Source: Symbiodinium natans
Taxonomy: Eukaryota > Sar > Dinophyceae > Suessiales > Symbiodiniaceae
DNA length: 64,000 nucleotides
Assembly (NCBI GenBank): GCA_905221605.1
Contig: CAJNDS010002671.1
Span: forward strand, 17,001 to 81,000
Direction of reading: 5' to 3'
The translations under genes and the position numbers were made by a program. Below, one piece after another: positions 9,019 to 18,554 of the stretch (position 1 is its first letter; each line of letters begins with the position of its first letter). The notes beneath the pieces were generated by a model, which was not told where the DNA came from, did not search any database, and worked only from the letters and a program-made list of their open reading frames with translations.

Positions 9019-11136
9019 GTGTTTGTTGATGGGTTCGGCTTGTGCTCTCCGGGGCGTTGGCGCCCGGAACAGCGAGGCATGCTCTCAAGTCGAGAGGAGT
9101 GGCAGCATGCTGAGCGGGTGCAAAGGGCGATCCGGAACTTTGTGCTAGAGGAGGTTGGTGACTTGCGCAAGGCTGCTTTGCAACTGGCTGTCGGAAGGAT
9201 GAAGTCGTCCCCCTTTAGTGAACAGGGCGTGCAGCGTTTGAGGCAGCAGGTTGCAAGCATGCTGCCAGACCCGGATCTGGCTTTGCAGGTCCCAGAGCGC
9301 CAGCCTTTCTTGTTGCACTTGTTGTCGCAGTCCTTGAAGTTGCTGGGTGATCCAGATTGGGCATGCCTCTCTCAAGGGGAGGAGTGCTTTGCGATGGGCG
9401 TGCCACTGGGTGACGAGGTTCCTTTGCCGCGTACGCCGCAGGTGTACCGGGAACGTGTGAAGGAGCGGACCTTGGATGTCACCCCCTTTCAGCAAATCAT
9501 GAATAACTATGAGTCTGCGGAGCTTTCAGCCGATAAGCTTGAAGAACATTTTGCTGCGGAGGAACGGGCCGGTCGCATGATCCCGAGCACGGAACCTGCC
9601 CTGCGGGCAGAGTATGGGGACACCTTGCTGGTGGCCTCGATGGGTGCCTTACTTAAGCCGAATGGCGACATCCGTCCGCTGCACGACGGGACTCATGGCA
9701 TTGGCTTGAACAATCGTATCAAAATTCTCGATCGCTTGGAAATGCCGGGACCGGATGAAATCCTTGAGACGGTTGCTTTGGGGCAGGAATCTAAAGAGGC
9801 AGTGTTTTGCATTTCTGCAGATATCGCTCAGGCTCACCGCCTGACCAAAGTCCGCCGTGCCGATTGGGCCAAGCTTGGATGCAAGGCACGCAGTGAGGCG
9901 CGTACTGTTTGGGTAAATACTGTCGGCACGTTTGGGATTTCCTCTGCTGCCTATCACTGGTCCCGCTTGTTCGGCTGTATAGGCCGTTGGGTGCACAGGG
10001 TCATGCTGACCGTTTGGCAGATGCAAGTCGTGTTTGCGGATGATCTTCACCTCTTGACTGCTGGACAGCACAAATTCCTCACGATGTGGATGTGCCTGGC
10101 TGCCTACGAGTTGGTTGGCACGCCGTTTGCCTATCGTAAGTTCCGGGGCGGTACTGTTGTGGATTTTGTGGGATATGAAATCTCATACTCTGAATGGAGG
10201 GCTGGCATCTCCGAGCGGAGGTGCTCGTGGCTGGTCAAGTGGATTCTGGAAGCCGAGCAGGCTGACTGGATCGTGGTGGGGCGGTCGGTGATCGAGCTCG
10301 CTGGGAGGCTTTCCTTTGTGGCTCGCTTGCTGACTTGGATAAAGCCATTCTTGTCCCCCTTGCACTCATGGTGCGCTGTCCTCGCCCGAGGCACAGCGGT
10401 TCGAATGCCTGTGTTGGTCTATCTTTGCCTGATCTTCGTGAGGCGTCAGCTGCAGGATCGTGGACGCTTGGTGCGGCCTGTTGTAGACTGGCGGGCCTCT
10501 CGCCAGGCCTTTCGCACCGATGCCAAATGTGCACCGAATCGTGTGGTCCTGGGTGGCTGGCTGTTGGGCCAGGAGGGAATTCCCCGGAAGGCCCCGTGGT
10601 TCTCTCTTGCCCTTTCCCCGTTGGAGGCACCGTGGTTGTTTAAGCCGAATGGAGAATCACAGTGGGCCTCGACGGCTGCTGAGCTGCTTGCATCGTATGT
10701 CGCATTGGTTGCTTTCGGGTTGCTGGAGGGTTCACGTGCATTCGGGGATACCTTTGATGCCGTGCTGGTTGGTGGCACGGACAATCAGGCGACCCCTCAG
10801 GCGCAGGCCCGGGGTTCTTCTGCCTCGTGGCCACTTCTTGGCATCTTGATGCAAGTCACTGCAACTCTGCAGCCGCATGGAGCTCAGATGAAGTTGGTCT
10901 GGCGGCCGCGTGAGACTAATGTTGAGGCAGATGATTTGACTAACGAAAATTTCGCCTTGTTTGACAGTGAGCAGAGGGTCAAGGTTAGCTGGGACGACAT
11001 TCCGATGGATTTTATGCGAGAGCTTGCAGCTGCTCACGAGGATTTCCTTGAAGCGAAGTCTTTGGCACGTGCATCTTCAGGCCCTAAGATGAAGAGTTCG
11101 AAGAAGCAGAAATTGGCGGAGAGAACCTCGTGGTGA
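9019..11136 (+). CDS. Reverse transcriptase-RNase H of element 1
   Basis: The open frame is 705 codons. It opens at GTG 9019 only because a 2-base slip near 9017 cuts it from the upstream polyprotein; the native start is upstream. RT motifs are ALLKPNGDIRPLHDGTHG (fingers), FCISADIAQAHRLTK (motif A), GTFGISSAAYHWSRL (motif B) and VVFADDLHLLT (motif C, FADD). The C-terminal RNase H-like part shows STAAELLASYVAL (Glu), VGGTDNQATPQ (Asp) and NVEADDLTNENF (Asp). The tail is basic (KMKSSKKQKLAE). It would copy element RNA into the circular DNA that the recombinase integrates. No stop interrupts the RT, so this is the best-preserved gene of the element. The B1 repeat begins 47 bp after its stop. 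Confidence 0.85.
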   Translation: MFVDGFGLCSPGRWRPEQRGMLSSREEWQHAERVQRAIRNFVLEEVGDLRKAALQLAVGRMKSSPFSEQGVQRLRQQVASMLPDPDLALQVPERQPFLLHLLSQSLKLLGDPDWACLSQGEECFAMGVPLGDEVPLPRTPQVYRERVKERTLDVTPFQQIMNNYESAELSADKLEEHFAAEERAGRMIPSTEPALRAEYGDTLLVASMGALLKPNGDIRPLHDGTHGIGLNNRIKILDRLEMPGPDEILETVALGQESKEAVFCISADIAQAHRLTKVRRADWAKLGCKARSEARTVWVNTVGTFGISSAAYHWSRLFGCIGRWVHRVMLTVWQMQVVFADDLHLLTAGQHKFLTMWMCLAAYELVGTPFAYRKFRGGTVVDFVGYEISYSEWRAGISERRCSWLVKWILEAEQADWIVVGRSVIELAGRLSFVARLLTWIKPFLSPLHSWCAVLARGTAVRMPVLVYLCLIFVRRQLQDRGRLVRPVVDWRASRQAFRTDAKCAPNRVVLGGWLLGQEGIPRKAPWFSLALSPLEAPWLFKPNGESQWASTAAELLASYVALVAFGLLEGSRAFGDTFDAVLVGGTDNQATPQAQARGSSASWPLLGILMQVTATLQPHGAQMKLVWRPRETNVEADDLTNENFALFDSEQRVKVSWDDIPMDFMRELAAAHEDFLEAKSLARASSGPKMKSSKKQKLAERTSW

Positions 11137-11182
11137 AACGGATTGCAGGAAGGAGGGGCACGCCGCTCCGGACGCCTGCGGG

Positions 11183-11372
11183 AGGGGTGACTCGCCCGGA
11201 TCAACGTGCTGGGTGATGCATTCTGCTGATACGCATGGGTCCGTTCCATCCTGCACAAAAAGAGAGAGCGCGTCGGATGCTGTTTGTGAGTGATTGCTGT
11301 GGTGATGTTTAGTCATGGAACTTTATGCGCATCGCGCTTGCACCCGACCCTTCGGCTCAAGTGGAGGAACAA
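11183..11372 (+). repeat. Split direct repeat B1
   Basis: 190 bp, beginning AGGGGTGACTCGCCCGG and ending GTGGAGGAACAA. It is identical by eye to the B2 copy apart from a 26-bp duplication there. It abuts A2 with no spacer, which reproduces the predicted circle junction. Confidence 0.88.
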
Positions 11373-11645
11373 ACTACCCGGGTCCTCCCGGGGGGATTGT
11401 TCCGTTACTTGAGTCGGGGGGGGTGGGTGGGCGCTCCTTGGAACGTTGGATGTTGGCCTTTGGCACCTTGTGGAAAACCTTTGTGGGTGTTTCCGAAAAA
11501 AACTCTGCTTGAAAGTGACTTGATTTGGCATGCGGTATTTGGCAAATTTGAGTGTGGTGAAGTCCTTGCAGATTTGACATCTTTCCAATTGATTGGGCAT
11601 TGTTTGCTCTGCGTTGCTCGAGACCGGATCGTGAAATTTTTGATG
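11373..11645 (+). repeat. Split direct repeat A2
   Basis: 273-bp copy of A1, about 96% identical. An unmatched 240-bp spacer (11646-11885) follows and holds nothing I recognise apart from one TAGGGTTTAGG telomere-like unit near 11726. Confidence 0.9.
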
Positions 11646-11885
11646 CCCGCCCGCCACGTCCCAAAATTTCCCCTAATCGCCGGCTGCCCGTGTCTGTCCC
11701 GGCTCCTTGTGTGGTTTGTGTTCCCTAGGGTTTAGGTCCCTCTAATACCTCAGCACTTGCTGAAACTGCTTTGCCGAATGCTGGCGCTGGCATACCGCTG
11801 ACAATTCTCTTGTCAGTCCGATAACTTCTTGACCAAGGCTCTGCCACTACGTGGGCACTCTGTGCCTGGATTCACTCGTTTCACC

Positions 11886-12101
11886 AGGGGTGACTCGCCC
11901 GGATCAACGTGCTGGGTGACTCGCCCGGATCAACGTGCTGGGTGATGCATTCTGCTGATACGCATGGGTCCGTTCCATCCTGCACAAAAAGAGAGAGCGC
12001 GTCGGATGCTGTTTGTGAGTGATTGCTGTGGTGATGTTTAGTCATGGAACTTTATGCGCATCGCGCTTGCACCCGACCCTTCGGCTCAAGTGGAGGAACA
12101 A
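11886..12101 (+). repeat. Split direct repeat B2 (right end of element 1)
   Basis: Copy of B1 with a perfect 26-bp tandem duplication of the CTCGCCCGGATCAACGTGCT-containing unit near its start (216 versus 190 bp). Similarity to B1 stops at 12101, the inferred right terminus. The B2 sequence supplies the first 16 codons of the long ORF that runs into the next element, so that start is not native. Confidence 0.88.
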
Positions 12102-14348
12102 GCGTCTGCTTGCGACGTTTCCCCTGGCCGGCCGGAAGCCCCCGACCCTCGTTTGCAGTCTCTGTCCGCAGTGGGTCGCCAGACCCGTAAGCATAAGCCC
12201 TTGGTTTCCGAATACAAGTTCGTGCGCATCATGCCGCGCGGCCAAATTCCCCCCTCCGGTTGCAAGGTCCTCGGCGCGCCTCCCGTGCAAGGGGGTGACT
12301 CGGGGGAGGCCGCCGAAGTTCTTCCTGAAACTTCTCCAGATAGGGGTGAGGATTGCCAGGTTGGTTTCTACAGAGATCCTAGTGAGTGGTTCCAGGCTGC
12401 CAAGAAAGTGTGCCACCCTCTTGACTCCGAGAACGATCTCCCAAAGGAGCTGAAGGCTTCCCTTGAGGCCAACATGGTTGCTGATCGCCGGGCCCTGTTT
12501 CTTCGTCGAAAACTCGCACTGATGAAGGCAGAGATCCTTGCCAAAAAGTTGGAACAAGACGAGAGCAAGCTTCACTCAGCTATGCCATCGTGGATGCAGA
12601 CTGTGATGCAAGGCAAGAGGATCTTACTTCTGGAGTCATTGTTGCGACAGCACAACTTTGACGACATGGAGGCGATCGAGCTTCTAAAGTCGGGTGTGAG
12701 GTTGTCGGGTGTGTCCGAATGCCCTGCGGCCTTTGATGTCAAAGTGAAATCTGCTACGTCTACCGAAGCGGAGCTACGTCAAGTGGCTCCCTTGAAACGA
12801 GCAGCGTTACTTCTGGAAAATCGTGTCTCTGACCCCGAGCTCGAACGCGATTTGCTGAAGGTGACTATGGACGAGGCAAAGGCTGGATGGCTTCAGGGGC
12901 CTTTCAGCAGTGAAAAGGAAGTTTCAGAGCACTTGGGGAGGTCGGATTGGAGTTTGATGCGAAGGTTCGGCGTTCGACAAGGAGGCAAACTGAGGCCGAT
13001 TGACGATGCCTGCGATTCCGACTTGAACAGCACTTTCACCAGCGCCATGAAGCTAAAGTTACAGGACGGTGACTTTTGCATCTCTTTGGCTATGGAAATT
13101 GCAAAGCGCGTAGTGGGAAAGCCGGGAGTCGTACCTAGAGAGTGGAGTGGCCGATGCCTTGATCTAAGTGGTGCTTACAAACAGATGGCAGTTTGTGAGC
13201 AACATCGGAGCTTGTGTGTTCTGCTTCTGCGTGATGCCGATGGCCACCCAATCTTCTTCATTTCTTCAGCATTGGTTTTTGGGGCTTCAGCTTCAGTCTA
13301 TGCCTTCTTAAGAATAGCTCGGGCCTTGAGCTTCTTAATGAACGTCGTGCTGGAGATCCCTCATGCAAACTTCTTCGACGACTATCCAATCCTTGTGCCT
13401 TCGGAAGATGCTGAACAGGTGGGCCTCTTATGCACGAAGTTCCTGCACTTGTTGGGTTGGAAACATGCCGAAATTGGTGAGGGTCACAAAGGCCGCCCCT
13501 TTGCGAAATCCTTTGACGTGCTGGGCTTGCATCTCGACGTCTCTTGCATATCTTCAGGGATTTTGACGGTGGCTAACAAGCTCGGCCGGGTTGATCGACT
13601 CCTTGAGCGCCTTCGAGAGATCCAGGAGTCAGCAGTCCTCAGCCGCCACGAGGGCCAAGTCCTTCTGGGCCTCCTGCGGTACGCGGCTGGGTTCTTCGGA
13701 GGCAGAACTTTACGTTATGTCTGTGAGGACTTGAACGCCATAGTGCATCATGGACATCACCCTTCCCCTGTTGCGGTTAAGATGCTTTGTCGACGCGCCA
13801 TAACTGCATTGGAATCGTCTAAGCCCCTCCAGCTCAAAGCAGATATGCCGAGTTCTCCGGTGCATCTCTTTACAGATGGCAGCTGGGAAAAAGGTGTGGC
13901 CGGAGTTGGGGCTGTGTTTTTCGACTCACACGATGGATCTGCAGAAGTTTATGGAGGCGAGATGCCAAAGGACATGGTCGAGTCGCTTCAACAGACAGAC
14001 GGTGATCACTTGATTGGACAAATCGAAACCTACGCTGTCGTGGTCATGCGGATACACCTGGCTCATCGTTTTTCAGGACGCCGGGTGATCATTTGGACAG
14101 ACAATGAAGGTTGTCGATTTGGGCTCATAAAAGACCGTTCAAAATCCCACACGATGGACACTTTGATCAGGAGCTTCGCTGCTGCCGAGGATGCCAATCC
14201 AAGTCACACCTGGATATGTCGTGTGCCGAGTTACTCGAACATCGCCGATGGGCCTTCTCGGGGAAAGCCTGAGGAGGCTCTGAGAATTTCGGGAGCTGCT
14301 GCGTGTCAGTCTTTTCCATGGATTCGGCAAGCGTTCGAACTTACCTGA
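12102..14348 (+). CDS. Reverse transcriptase-RNase H of element 2
   Basis: The frame is open for about 748 codons after the B2-derived start. Motifs: EYKFVRIMPRGQ and a linker; FYRDPSEWFQAAKKVCHPLD; KLRPIDDACDSDLNSTF (fingers); GRCLDLSGAYKQMAV (RT motif A); LVFGASASVYAFLRIAR (motif B); ANFFDDYPILV (motif C, FFDD); SFDVLGLHLDV. RNase H-like residues are HLFTDGSWEKGVAGVG (Asp), GQIETYAVVVM (Glu), IIWTDNEGCRFGL (Asp) and YSNIADGPSRGKPEE (Asp). All catalytic acids are present and no frame break is seen, so it is better preserved than element 1. It belongs to a dinoflagellate RT lineage clearly different from the element 1 RT. The end TGA is 14346-14348. Confidence 0.85.
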   Translation, partial: ASACDVSPGRPEAPDPRLQSLSAVGRQTRKHKPLVSEYKFVRIMPRGQIPPSGCKVLGAPPVQGGDSGEAAEVLPETSPDRGEDCQVGFYRDPSEWFQAAKKVCHPLDSENDLPKELKASLEANMVADRRALFLRRKLALMKAEILAKKLEQDESKLHSAMPSWMQTVMQGKRILLLESLLRQHNFDDMEAIELLKSGVRLSGVSECPAAFDVKVKSATSTEAELRQVAPLKRAALLLENRVSDPELERDLLKVTMDEAKAGWLQGPFSSEKEVSEHLGRSDWSLMRRFGVRQGGKLRPIDDACDSDLNSTFTSAMKLKLQDGDFCISLAMEIAKRVVGKPGVVPREWSGRCLDLSGAYKQMAVCEQHRSLCVLLLRDADGHPIFFISSALVFGASASVYAFLRIARALSFLMNVVLEIPHANFFDDYPILVPSEDAEQVGLLCTKFLHLLGWKHAEIGEGHKGRPFAKSFDVLGLHLDVSCISSGILTVANKLGRVDRLLERLREIQESAVLSRHEGQVLLGLLRYAAGFFGGRTLRYVCEDLNAIVHHGHHPSPVAVKMLCRRAITALESSKPLQLKADMPSSPVHLFTDGSWEKGVAGVGAVFFDSHDGSAEVYGGEMPKDMVESLQQTDGDHLIGQIETYAVVVMRIHLAHRFSGRRVIIWTDNEGCRFGLIKDRSKSHTMDTLIRSFAAAEDANPSHTWICRVPSYSNIADGPSRGKPEEALRISGAAACQSFPWIRQAFELT

Positions 14349-14364
14349 TAGCTCTCTTAAAAAG

Positions 14365-14637
14365 GGGGTATTTCGGGAGAGCAGGAAATCGCGAAACCAG
14401 ATCGCATCCTGTACATGCTTGCCCCACGACTGAAGAAAAAGCGCGTCAGTGTAACCGAATGAGTCTTCAACACATATATGTGATTGAGTTTCACAGGTGT
14501 ACATAGAAGATGGAATTACTTTTGAGATTTCACAAGATAGACCTTTTCGCTAAAGCTTATTCCAATCATGAGGAATAAATTGTACACAGATTGCGTTCTA
14601 TATCTTTTTCTATAAAACCCCAACTTTTGTGAGAGGG
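14365..14637 (+). repeat. 273-bp terminal direct repeat, left copy (element 2)
   Basis: Runs from GGGGTATTTCGGGAGAGC to AACTTTTGTGAGAGGG. I found no difference from 14919-15191 by eye. AT-rich in its second half. It starts 17 bp after the RT stop. Confidence 0.93.
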
Positions 14638-14918
14638 AAAATTTCAGCTTGCCTGACATTTCTCTCTCAAACTAAAGTTGTAGCGCTCCACCTTCGAGCG
14701 CGGGGTTTTAGAGTTCTTTTGTGACCTTTGGGAGTTGCAAAAATTATTTCAAGTTTTCAAAGAATTTTCCTCAGCATCTTGAACGACATTTTCAACTGTG
14801 TGACTTGCAGCATGCTTGAATCAACAGTTGGCCGCATTCATGTGAACAGCTGCTCGAGCTCGGGCTGAGAGAAAATTTTTGTCCCTCCCACCCACCCGTC
14901 TCAGTGTTGGGTCTGTAT
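14638..14918 (+). other. 281-bp spacer between the element 2 repeats
   Basis: Starts AAAATTTCAGCTTGCCTG. If the split-repeat model holds, its beginning is the A2 copy of the lost left end of element 2. No ORF is recognised. Confidence 0.5.
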
Positions 14919-15191
14919 GGGGTATTTCGGGAGAGCAGGAAATCGCGAAACCAGATCGCATCCTGTACATGCTTGCCCCACGACTGAAGAAAAAGCGCGT
15001 CAGTGTAACCGAATGAGTCTTCAACACATATATGTGATTGAGTTTCACAGGTGTACATAGAAGATGGAATTACTTTTGAGATTTCACAAGATAGACCTTT
15101 TCGCTAAAGCTTATTCCAATCATGAGGAATAAATTGTACACAGATTGCGTTCTATATCTTTTTCTATAAAACCCCAACTTTTGTGAGAGGG
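14919..15191 (+). repeat. 273-bp terminal direct repeat, right copy (element 2)
   Basis: Identical by eye to 14365-14637. Similarity ends at 15191, where minus-strand LINE coding begins. Confidence 0.93.
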
Positions 15192-15519
15192 TCTCCTTGC
15201 GCCAATAATTGTTCGAAGTCGCCTTGTCTTTTGTCATTGACAAGATTAAAGTCTCCTCCAATTATTACGGGATGGGCAGCGTCCCTGACAAAACAGCTAA
15301 GGGTGCCGAAAAGCCTATTCCAGTAAGCTGGGTGCCAGTAGACAGAGACCAACCAATAGCTGACAGCCCTAAGCCTAACAAGTACTGCCTAAACCTGTGA
15401 AAACTCGCCGAGTTCCCCTTGGTTTCCTGCAAAAGAACGGGACATTGATGTGCGCGACAGCTGCGGAGCTGGCAGGGGCTGTCGCCCCCTCTGCATGCTC
15501 GCTGCTCACCGCAGCGCAC
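15192..15519 (-). pseudogene. LINE apurinic-type endonuclease fragment
   Basis: On the minus strand one frame reads QCPVLLQETKGNSASF, the LLQETK start of AP-type endonucleases. A second frame reads VSVYWHPAYWNRLF and HPVIIGGDFNLVNDKRQGDF, the conserved GGDFN catalytic motif. One frame shift separates them. Coding stops at the element 2 boundary (15191/15192), so the rest of this LINE was displaced or lost. Confidence 0.75.
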
Positions 15520-15540
15520 ACAGGTCGCTTCAGTTGAAGG

Positions 15541-16678
15541 GATTTTTCGGGTTTAGAATCTAGGGTGTTTAATTGAGGGTTGAAGGTTTGAGGGTTCTAG
15601 GGTTCAGGGTTCAGGGGTTTCTAGGGTTTAAGGGTTTTTAGGGTTTAGGGGTTTTGAGGGTTTAGGGTTTTTGTGTTTCAGGGTTAGGGTTGAGGGGTTT
15701 TAGCGTTGAAGTGGGTCCCAGGATTCAGGGTTGAGAGGGGGTTTTAAGGGGGTTGTTCGTGTTGAGGGTTTGGGGGTGTTTCGGGTTTAGGCCATAGCGT
15801 TGAGGGTCTTTGGTTTTTTAGGGTTTGGGGATGTTTGGGGTTTCAGGTTTCGGGAGTTGTTCGGGCTTAGGGTCTCGGGTTTTTTAGAGTTTTGCGTTTA
15901 GGGTTTTCTTTAATTAAGGTTTAGGGGCTTCTAAGGTTTCGGGCTAGGGTTTTTCGGGTCCAGGGCTCAAGGGCATTTAGGGTAGGGTGGGTTTGTTTTG
16001 GGGTTTAGGGGGTTTAGCGTTTAGGGTTTAGGGGTTTTTAGGGTTTAGGGTTGAGGGGGGTTTTAAGGGGGTTGTTCGTGTTTAGGGTTTGGGGGTTTTT
16101 CGGGTTTAGGCCATAGCGTTGAGGGTCTTTGGTTTTTTAGGGTTTGGGGATGTTTGGGGTTTCCGGCAGGTTTCGGGAGTTGTTAGGGCTTAGGATCTCG
16201 GGTTTTTAAGAGTTTAGCATTTAGGGTTTTCTGTAATTAAGGTTTAGGGGTTTTAAGGGTTTCGGGTTAGGGTTTTTCGGGTTTAGGGCTCCAGGGGCAT
16301 TTAGGGTTTATGGGTTAGGGGTTTGTAGGTGGTTTTTTTTGGGGTGTAGGGTTTAGGAGTTTTAGCGTTTAGGGTTTAGGGGTTTGTAGGGTTTAGGGTT
16401 GAGGGGGGTTCTTTGGGTTTTTCGGGTTTAGGCCATAGCGTTGAGGGTCTTTGGTTTTTAGGGTTTGGGGATGTTTGGGGTTTCAGGTTTCGGGAGTTGT
16501 TAGGGCTAAGGGTCTGGGGTTTTTAGAGTTTAGCGTTTAGGGTTTTCTTTAATTAAGGTTTAAGGATTTGTGGGTTAGGGGGTTTGTAGGGTGAGTTTTT
16601 TTGGGGTGTAGGGTTTTAGGGGCTTCGCGTTTAGGGTTTAGGAGTTTTTAGGGTTTAGGGTTGTGGGGGGGTTTCGGG
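15541..16678. repeat. Degenerate telomere-like TTTAGGG array with 320-bp higher-order period
   Basis: Most of the block is made of GGGTTTAGGG/GGGTTTT variants of the plant-type telomere unit, which dinoflagellates also use. Landmarks recur: GGCCATAGCGTTGAGGGTCT starts at 15790, 16109 and 16431, giving periods of 319 and 322 bp. Another landmark, TTTTCTTTAATTAAGG or a close variant, lies at a fixed distance in each. This is a higher-order repeat, not a fresh chromosome end. The right limit is the 8-bp target copy of the next element. Confidence 0.9.
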
Positions 16679-18554
16679 TAGAAATTTTAGCGGGCGTTGG
16701 TAGATTTTTGGTTTCGGGGGAGCAAGTCACTCTTGGTGAGAGGCAAGCCTGCGGTAAGCCTGACCTTGTCAAAGCAAGCGCAAGCTTGGTGTCCCTACTT
16801 ACCCAGACTTGCCGAGACAAGTTTAATAGTCTGTGAGATGATTCACATGCCGCGTAGCTGGGGTCAGGCGCAGCCGTCTTTGTATTGCCAATCACGTTGG
16901 CCATGTTTTGATTCAACTTGTTGCGTCGTCCCCATGGTGAGTAGGCAGGTAGGCTCGAATCAATACAAAGGAAACAAAAATAGAAGGTTTCCGGGCATTG
17001 TTGTTTTGTGCCTGGCTGCGGGGCCTCGGCCGCCTGGGCTTGGCTGCGGGCAAAAAGCTGTTGATCAATGTGATTGGCTCGACTGCAAAAGGATCCAAAA
17101 AGCAACCGTGCAAGCTTTGTTTATTTTGTTTGTCCCCCTTTCCCACGTTTGTATATTGCGCAGAGGCGGCGCAGGCCGTGGTGGTCATCTGAAGACATTA
17201 GCAATGTCAAGTCTTCATTTCCATAGGTGTGGTGTGCAGTGCAGCAGGTTGCGCGGTGGTATGAGAATCAAAATCAGGATCTTGTGGCTACAGCCCGGAT
17301 AATGATCTACCAGCTTTGTCTCTGGCCCTCGAAGGTGTGCGCCAGGAAGGGCGCGGGGGCGTTGCGGGCGCAGCCCGAGCGCAGGCGTTAAAAAAGATAA
17401 AGATTGCTTGTTTTCCCAATGTTTTCCCCGTAATGAAACGCTAAGTGCGTTGACACCATTTTTCCGGTGATTTTCGTAAAAAACACATTTTCTCTGCGTT
17501 CAGGGCCGAGACCAGTTTTTCGGAAAAAACGCAGCCCCGCGATTCTCCGCGATTCTCCCGCGATTCCCCGCGAAATGCCCGCGAGCGGATTCCGGGTACT
17601 TTTTTTCCGCGCGAGTTGCCCGCGAAGTGCCCGCGAAGGGTTTCCTGGTGTGTTTCTTCCGCGCGGGCCCCCCGCGATTCCCCGCGATTCTCCGCGATTC
17701 TCCGCGATTTGGAGCGAAAACACATCTTTGTGCTGTGGGCGGAGGGGGCCAATTTTCAAAGAAAAAATGGTGCGCCGCAGCGTTTTTGGTGTTTTCAATT
17801 AATCTTTGAGGTTTTTAAAGTTTTTGGTTGAATTTCTGGCGTGCGTCCCCGGCTTCCGCTGCCGCCGCGTCTGTGGCCGCGGCCACCCCCTTAGAGGGTT
17901 TTTTTTTGATTTGTTTTGCTCCCGGTTTTGGCCCCTCCCCTCCCCTTCCTGCCCTCCCACCTGTGGAGTCCGGTCTCTTGCTGCTGCTTGCAACCGGCAG
18001 ACCTCGTTCTTCCCTTGGGCGGGCGCCGCAAACGGGCAATAGGGGTTTCCATCTTCTTAAAGTGAGATCGAGTCATCCATGTTGCAAGTGACTGGCAACA
18101 CATGCCGCACCATGATCTGCAAAGGGACGTCCCAGCCAAATAGAGGGGTCCCAGGCAGCCCAGGCAGGTTGCAGGAGAGGAGGCTTAGGCCGCGGGGGAT
18201 CCCAAGCTTTGGCTTGCTTCCCCCACCTTTCAACATTGCCAGGCCAGCATTTAGGGGAGGCTTCAAAAGGTTCGCCGGGATTTCTGGGGCGGAGGACGTT
18301 CTATTTTGTCTTTGGGTTGACCAATTCTCCCCACTCAAGATTTTCATCGGTTCGGAAACAGCTTCTGAAACGCACACTGCGTGCCTTGCTTTTCAAGCTT
18401 GTCGCTTGATTTCTTGCTTTCGGTCCGTGCTGCAACGCAAGCAAGCATGAAGCTTCTGTTTCTCTTATTGGCGCATCAGCCCTAAGTGGTCCAGATGACC
18501 AGTGCTTCATAAGCACGGGGGCCTCTCCACTAGACGCTCCCGCCAAAATTACTA
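16679..18554. mobile_element. Non-autonomous DNA transposon, hAT-like, with TIRs and 8-bp TSD
   Basis: The left end TAGAAATTTTAGCGGGCG matches the inverted right end TAGTAATTTTGGCGGGAGCG (about 16 bp with two mismatches and one gap). Both sides carry GTTTCGGG (16671-16678 and 18555-18562). Removing the insert and one copy gives a normal telomere-like unit leading into TTCAGGCCATAGCG. An 8-bp TSD and TAG termini suggest hAT. No transposase ORF is visible in the 1,876 bp. The inner part includes CGCGATTC-rich short repeats (17530-17710) and a Pro/Arg-coding GC-rich stretch near 17840-18030, neither recognised. Confidence 0.8.

Larger units (their letters stand above)
2820..12101 (+). mobile_element. 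Tyrosine-recombinase retrotransposon with split direct repeats (element 1)
   Basis: A 270-bp left-end repeat (A1, 2820-3089) recurs at 11373-11645 (A2). A 190-bp repeat (B1, 11183-11372) abuts A2 exactly and recurs at the right end (B2, 11886-12101). This is the A1-ORFs-B1A2-B2 plan of PAT/Ngaro-type YR retrotransposons, where B1A2 equals the junction formed when the two ends circularise. Inside are YR, Gag-like, methyltransferase-like, accessory and RT-RNase H regions, all on +. A 240-bp spacer separates A2 from B2. YR being the first gene is unlike DIRS/Ngaro, where it comes last. Indels and a LINE insertion make this copy inactive. Alternatively, B could belong to the neighbouring element and be duplicated by chance. 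Confidence 0.8.
12102..15191 (+). mobile_element. Second YR-class/DIRS-like retroelement, 5'-truncated (element 2)
   Basis: An intact RT-RNase H frame is followed 17 bp later by a 273-bp repeat, a 281-bp spacer and an identical 273-bp repeat. By analogy with elements 1 and 3, the repeats would be B1 and B2 and the spacer would begin with A2, but no A1 copy of the spacer start was found in the window. The left part is missing at the junction with element 1 (12101/12102). The right end at 15191 abuts a LINE endonuclease fragment on the opposite strand, suggesting that element 2 inserted into that LINE. Confidence 0.65.

Noticed and set aside
2820-11645. A1 and A2 as ordinary LTRs
   Set aside because: They do not start TG and end CA, no integrase is present, a tyrosine recombinase is, and B1 abuts A2 with a further copy at the right end.
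12054-12101. ATG 12054 as native start of the element 2 RT
   Set aside because: The first 16 codons are encoded by the B2 repeat of element 1; the same start in B1 (11325) leads nowhere.
15541-16678. True chromosome end or CRISPR array
   Set aside because: Units are degenerate and interstitial with unique DNA on both sides; no regular spacers or equal-length repeats of CRISPR type.
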